Shown here: piece by piece, positions 61,137-64,000 of the stretch
How positions within the stretch are numbered: position 1 is the first letter of the stretch
Layout: each line of letters starts with the position of its first letter
NCBI GenBank assembly: GCA_947453145.1
Contig: CANGFA010000011.1
Location: 1-64,000 of the forward strand
Length of the DNA: 64,000 nt
Reading direction: 5' to 3'
Source of the DNA: Bacteroidota bacterium
GTDB taxonomy: Bacteria; Bacteroidota; Bacteroidia; Chitinophagales; Chitinophagaceae
Notes under the pieces: model-generated
Told to the model about the DNA's origin: nothing
Database searches by the model: none
Seen by the model: the letters and a program-made list of their open reading frames with translations, nothing else
Position numbers and translations under genes: made by a program

Positions 61137-64000
61137 TTAATGTGCTTCCAGCCAATTTTTTCCAACCCCAATTTCTGCTTCAACAGGAACACCATTTGGT
61201 AAAATCATTGCACCCGTCATGCAGCTTAAAATTAATTCTTTAAGCTCGGGCAATTCATTTTCAACTGCATCAAAAACCAATTCATCGTGCACTTGTAATA
61301 TCATTTTAGATTCCCATTGTTTCTTTTCCATTTCACGATGTACTCGAATCATGGCGAGCTTTATCATATCAGCCGCCGAACCTTGTATTGGAGAGTTAAT
61401 AGCGTTGCGTTCTGCAAAACCACGTACCGTAAAGTTAGAACTATTAATATCTCTTAACCAGCGCTTGCGCCCCATTAGTGTTTCTACAAACCCCAACTCT
61501 TTAGCGTTGTTAATTTGTTGATCCATGTACTTTTGAATGTTTGGAAACTCCTTTTTATAATTATCAATAATTTCTTTCGCCTCTGTTCTGGATATTCCCA
61601 AATTATCTGCTAATCCAAAGGCACCCTGTCCATAAATAATTCCAAAGTTTACACTTTTAGCCTTGTAACGCATTTCTTTTGTTACATCCGCTTCCTCAAT
61701 TCCATAAACTTTTGCTGCAGTAGCAGTATGAATATCTTTACCCTGTTTAAACGCCTCACACATATTTGGATCACCACTTATAGCAGCTACAATTCTTAAT
61801 TCAATTTGAGAATAATCAGCACTCACCAACAACCTGTTTGGATCTCTTGGAATAAAAGCCTTTCTAATTTCTTTACCTCTCTCTGAGCGAATGGGAATGT
61901 TTTGTAGATTGGGGTTGGTGCTACTTAGTCGGCCCGTAACGGCAACCGCCTGTGCATAGCTCGTATGTATCCTTCCCGTTTTAGGATTTATTAAAGCAGG
62001 AATTGCATCCACATAAGTAGATTTTAATTTTGTGAACTCTCTAAAGTTTAAAATATCGTCTACTATTTTATGCTTTGCGGCCATTTTAGAAAGCACATCT
62101 TCTCCCGTAGCGTACTGTCCTGTTTTTGTTTTTTTTGCTTTCGGGTCTAATTTTAAAACATCAAACAAGACCTCACCCAGTTGTTTTGGTGATGCTAAAT
62201 TAAAACGAACACCTGCTTGTGCAAACACACTTTCCTCCGCTTTTTTGGCTTCCTCTTCTAACACCTTACTATAGTCATTTAAAAATGCGGTGTCCACTTT
62301 TACGCCCTCATATTCCATATTTACTAAAACACGCACCAGCGGATTTTCCACCTCCTCAAACACCCTGCTTACTCCTCTTTTTTCTATCAGGGGGGCAAAA
62401 CAATTTTTTAATTGTAAAGTAATATCTGCATCCTCTGCAGCATATTCTGTGATTTGCTCAAGAGGCACATCACGCATGGTTCCCTGATTCTTGCCCTTTT
62501 TTCCTATGAGGGTTTCAATGGCAACGGGTTCATAACCCAAAAACTGCCCACTTAGCAAATCCATACTACGCCGGCCTTCTGGCTCAATTACATAGTGTGC
62601 TAACATGGTATCAAAAGCTTTACCCCTTAGTTCTACGCCATACCATTTTAAAACCAAAAAATCATATTTAAGATTTTGTCCTATCCAGGTAATATTGGTG
62701 TTGTCAAAAAGTCCTTTAAATAAAGATAAAATATGCTTTGCTCCATCTTTCTCATCGCCATCATTTGCTATGGGTACATAATAACCCTCATGTTCTTTTA
62801 TTGAAAAACTTAAACCCACTAACTCTACGTTGTTTGCATCTATGCCTGTTGTTTCGGTGTCTATACAAACTTCCAATTCATTGGATAATTGTGCAACCAA
62901 TTTTTTTATATCCTCCTCGCCAACAACCGATAGATATTTGTGTGTTGTATTTTCTATGTTTTTGTTTACAACTAACTGCGGTGACTCTTCTTCCTGGTCT
63001 TCTGCTTCTAAAACAGATTGTGTTCCCTTTTCAGAATCTAAAATAATCGTTTTTGTTTTTATTGTTTTTTCTTTAGGCGCCTTTACTTCGTTTCCAAACA
63101 AGTCTACTTGTTTTTCTTTTGCCGCCTCGGAAACCACCTCAAAATCACTACCCAATATTCTTTTACCAAGCGTTTTAAATTCTAATAAATTAAATATTTC
63201 TGTTAATGCTGGTATATTTTTTTCTGATAATTTATAATCTTCTTCATGAAATGTTACTGGAACATTTGTAATGATGGTTGCTAGCTTTTTACTCATAATA
63301 GCCGACGCAACGCCTGCTCGGACTTTTTCACCCATGGCCCCCTTAATTTTGTCTGCGTTGGCCAAGACCCCCTCTAGTGTATCATACTCTTTTAATAATT
63401 TTGCTGCTGTTTTTTCACCCACCCCCGGAATACCGGGTATATTATCTGCTGCGTCACCCATTAAACCCAGCATATCAATTACCTGATCTACGCGCGCAAT
63501 ATCCCACTTTGCTTTAATTTTTTCCGCGTCTAAAATTTCTCTTTCATTTCCAAAAGCGGGCGGTTTCCACATATATACATTGGGCTTTACCAATAATTGA
63601 CCGTAGTCTTTATCGGGTGTTACCATATATACCTCATAACCCAGGTCGGCCGCCTGCCAAGCAAGCGTTCCAATAACATCATCTGCCTCATAACCATCAC
63701 ACTCTACTACGGGTATATTAAAACCCTCAATAATGGCTTTAATGTGGGGTAGTGAGCTTAATAAATCTTCGGGTGCCTCTTCTCTGTTGGCTTTATAGTC
63801 AGTAAAATCGGTGTGTCTTTCTGTAGGCGCGTGTGTATCAAAACACACTGCTATGTGTGAGGGGTTTTCCTTTTTAATTATTTCCAAAAGTGTATTTGTA
63901 AAACCAAATTGTGCGTTGGTATTTATGCCAGTACTGGTAATTCTGGGCGTTCGAATAAGAGCATAGTAGGCTCTATATATAAGAGCCAATGCGTCGAGTA
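61137..64000 (-). CDS. polA: DNA polymerase I (5' end beyond the window)
   Basis: Gap-filling and repair polymerase. The ORF continues through the right edge: codons before the track's TTG 63989 read ...LDA in frame, matching the usual FLLDALALIYRAYYA start, so a few N-terminal residues are missing. Domains in order: 5'-3' exonuclease (about 1-290), an acidic/Lys linker, a 3'-5' exonuclease with apparently intact acidic residues (CIDTETTG, NLKYDFL, EDADITL), and the polymerase with SADYSQIELR and QVHDELVFDA. At least 950 residues, normal size. It is convergent with the DUF2480 gene. Confidence 0.96.
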   Translation of the reverse strand, partial: LDALALIYRAYYALIRTPRITSTGINTNAQFGFTNTLLEIIKKENPSHIAVCFDTHAPTERHTDFTDYKANREEAPEDLLSSLPHIKAIIEGFNIPVVECDGYEADDVIGTLAWQAADLGYEVYMVTPDKDYGQLLVKPNVYMWKPPAFGNEREILDAEKIKAKWDIARVDQVIDMLGLMGDAADNIPGIPGVGEKTAAKLLKEYDTLEGVLANADKIKGAMGEKVRAGVASAIMSKKLATIITNVPVTFHEEDYKLSEKNIPALTEIFNLLEFKTLGKRILGSDFEVVSEAAKEKQVDLFGNEVKAPKEKTIKTKTIILDSEKGTQSVLEAEDQEEESPQLVVNKNIENTTHKYLSVVGEEDIKKLVAQLSNELEVCIDTETTGIDANNVELVGLSFSIKEHEGYYVPIANDGDEKDGAKHILSLFKGLFDNTNITWIGQNLKYDFLVLKWYGVELRGKAFDTMLAHYVIEPEGRRSMDLLSGQFLGYEPVAIETLIGKKGKNQGTMRDVPLEQITEYAAEDADITLQLKNCFAPLIEKRGVSRVFEEVENPLVRVLVNMEYEGVKVDTAFLNDYSKVLEEEAKKAEESVFAQAGVRFNLASPKQLGEVLFDVLKLDPKAKKTKTGQYATGEDVLSKMAAKHKIVDDILNFREFTKLKSTYVDAIPALINPKTGRIHTSYAQAVAVTGRLSSTNPNLQNIPIRSERGKEIRKAFIPRDPNRLLVSADYSQIELRIVAAISGDPNMCEAFKQGKDIHTATAAKVYGIEEADVTKEMRYKAKSVNFGIIYGQGAFGLADNLGISRTEAKEIIDNYKKEFPNIQKYMDQQINNAKELGFVETLMGRKRWLRDINSSNFTVRGFAERNAINSPIQGSAADMIKLAMIRVHREMEKKQWESKMILQVHDELVFDAVENELPELKELILSCMTGAMILPNGVPVEAEIGVGKNWLEAH

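Noticed and set aside
62830-63237. 135-residue plus-strand ORF
   Set aside because: Antisense to polA, Ser/Phe-rich as expected from reverse frames of AT-rich coding DNA.
1-64000. CRISPR array, prophage, insertion sequence, toxin-antitoxin or restriction system
   Set aside because: Read for spaced direct repeats, transposase or integrase motifs and typical small paired genes; none seen.

Overview
The window is a gene-dense, AT-rich stretch of a bacterial chromosome, almost certainly from the phylum Bacteroidota and probably close to Chitinophagaceae (inference). The evidence is a set of family-typical proteins (DUF2480, short adenylate kinase, TlpA-like DUF4369-type protein, M28 and S10 secreted peptidases, MerC beside SCO1, Nfu with an Nfu_N domain). 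Shine-Dalgarno sequences are essentially absent, and Bacteroidota-type -7 elements (TAnnTTTG) lie upstream of many genes, often only 3-5 bases before the start codon. I see no rRNA, tRNA, CRISPR array, insertion sequence or prophage. Nearly everything is housekeeping or core envelope biology, and the polA gene runs off the right edge.

Layout, left to right. 0-7 kb: secreted S10 carboxypeptidase (-), gmk, an SDR and an M20D amidohydrolase (+), then rluE-type pseudouridine synthase and lysS (-). A 431-bp gap holds a possible structured RNA. 7-19 kb: lpxD-like acyltransferase, an SDR epimerase with SCO1, divergent MerC protein, cysS, an EEP-family hydrolase followed by a degenerate and an intact rhomboid, rlmD, a TlpA-like protein and metF. 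18.4-21.7 kb: lptB, a GH3-family protein, a 69-residue membrane protein and fabG, tightly packed. 21.7-30 kb: adk, msrB, a glycosyltransferase-like protein with mnmH (tRNA 2-selenouridine synthase), an acyltransferase, an OmpA-type lipoprotein, a UvrD/PcrA helicase and Nfu. 30-36.3 kb: a complete RND efflux operon with a small secreted protein of unknown function upstream. 36.3-40.4 kb: a four-gene unit, fatty-acid hydroxylase - kdsB - MFS sugar porter - kdnB, which points to synthesis of the amino-sugar Kdo8N for LPS. 40.4-50.8 kb: dnaN, recX, an omega-amidase-type nitrilase, nagA, thiL, suhB, a second GH3 protein adjoining a LysE-family exporter, an unknown secreted protein, mtgA, and a NadR-type kinase with pnuC. 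50.8-57.6 kb: uvrB, an M28 peptidase with PA domain, mgsA, a PlsC-like acyltransferase and recA, all on the minus strand. 57.6-58.4 kb: an 809-bp extremely AT-rich non-coding block with DnaA-box-like sequences and a 13-bp inverted repeat. 58.4-64 kb: PpiD/SurA-like foldase, DUF2480 protein, and polA (partial).

Functional themes. Envelope building is strongly represented: LpxD, LptB, KdsB/KdnB, three acyltransferase or hydroxylase enzymes, MtgA, OmpA and the PpiD-like foldase. Genome maintenance is the second theme: RecA, RecX, UvrB, UvrD/PcrA, PolA, DnaN.

No defence system or novel mobile system is visible. The most interesting leads are the Kdo8N operon without an adjacent kdnA aminotransferase, the two GH3 loci (one paired with a LysE exporter, one in an lptB-fabG unit), the origin-like AT-rich block, and the repeated promoter-start spacing that predicts leaderless transcripts.
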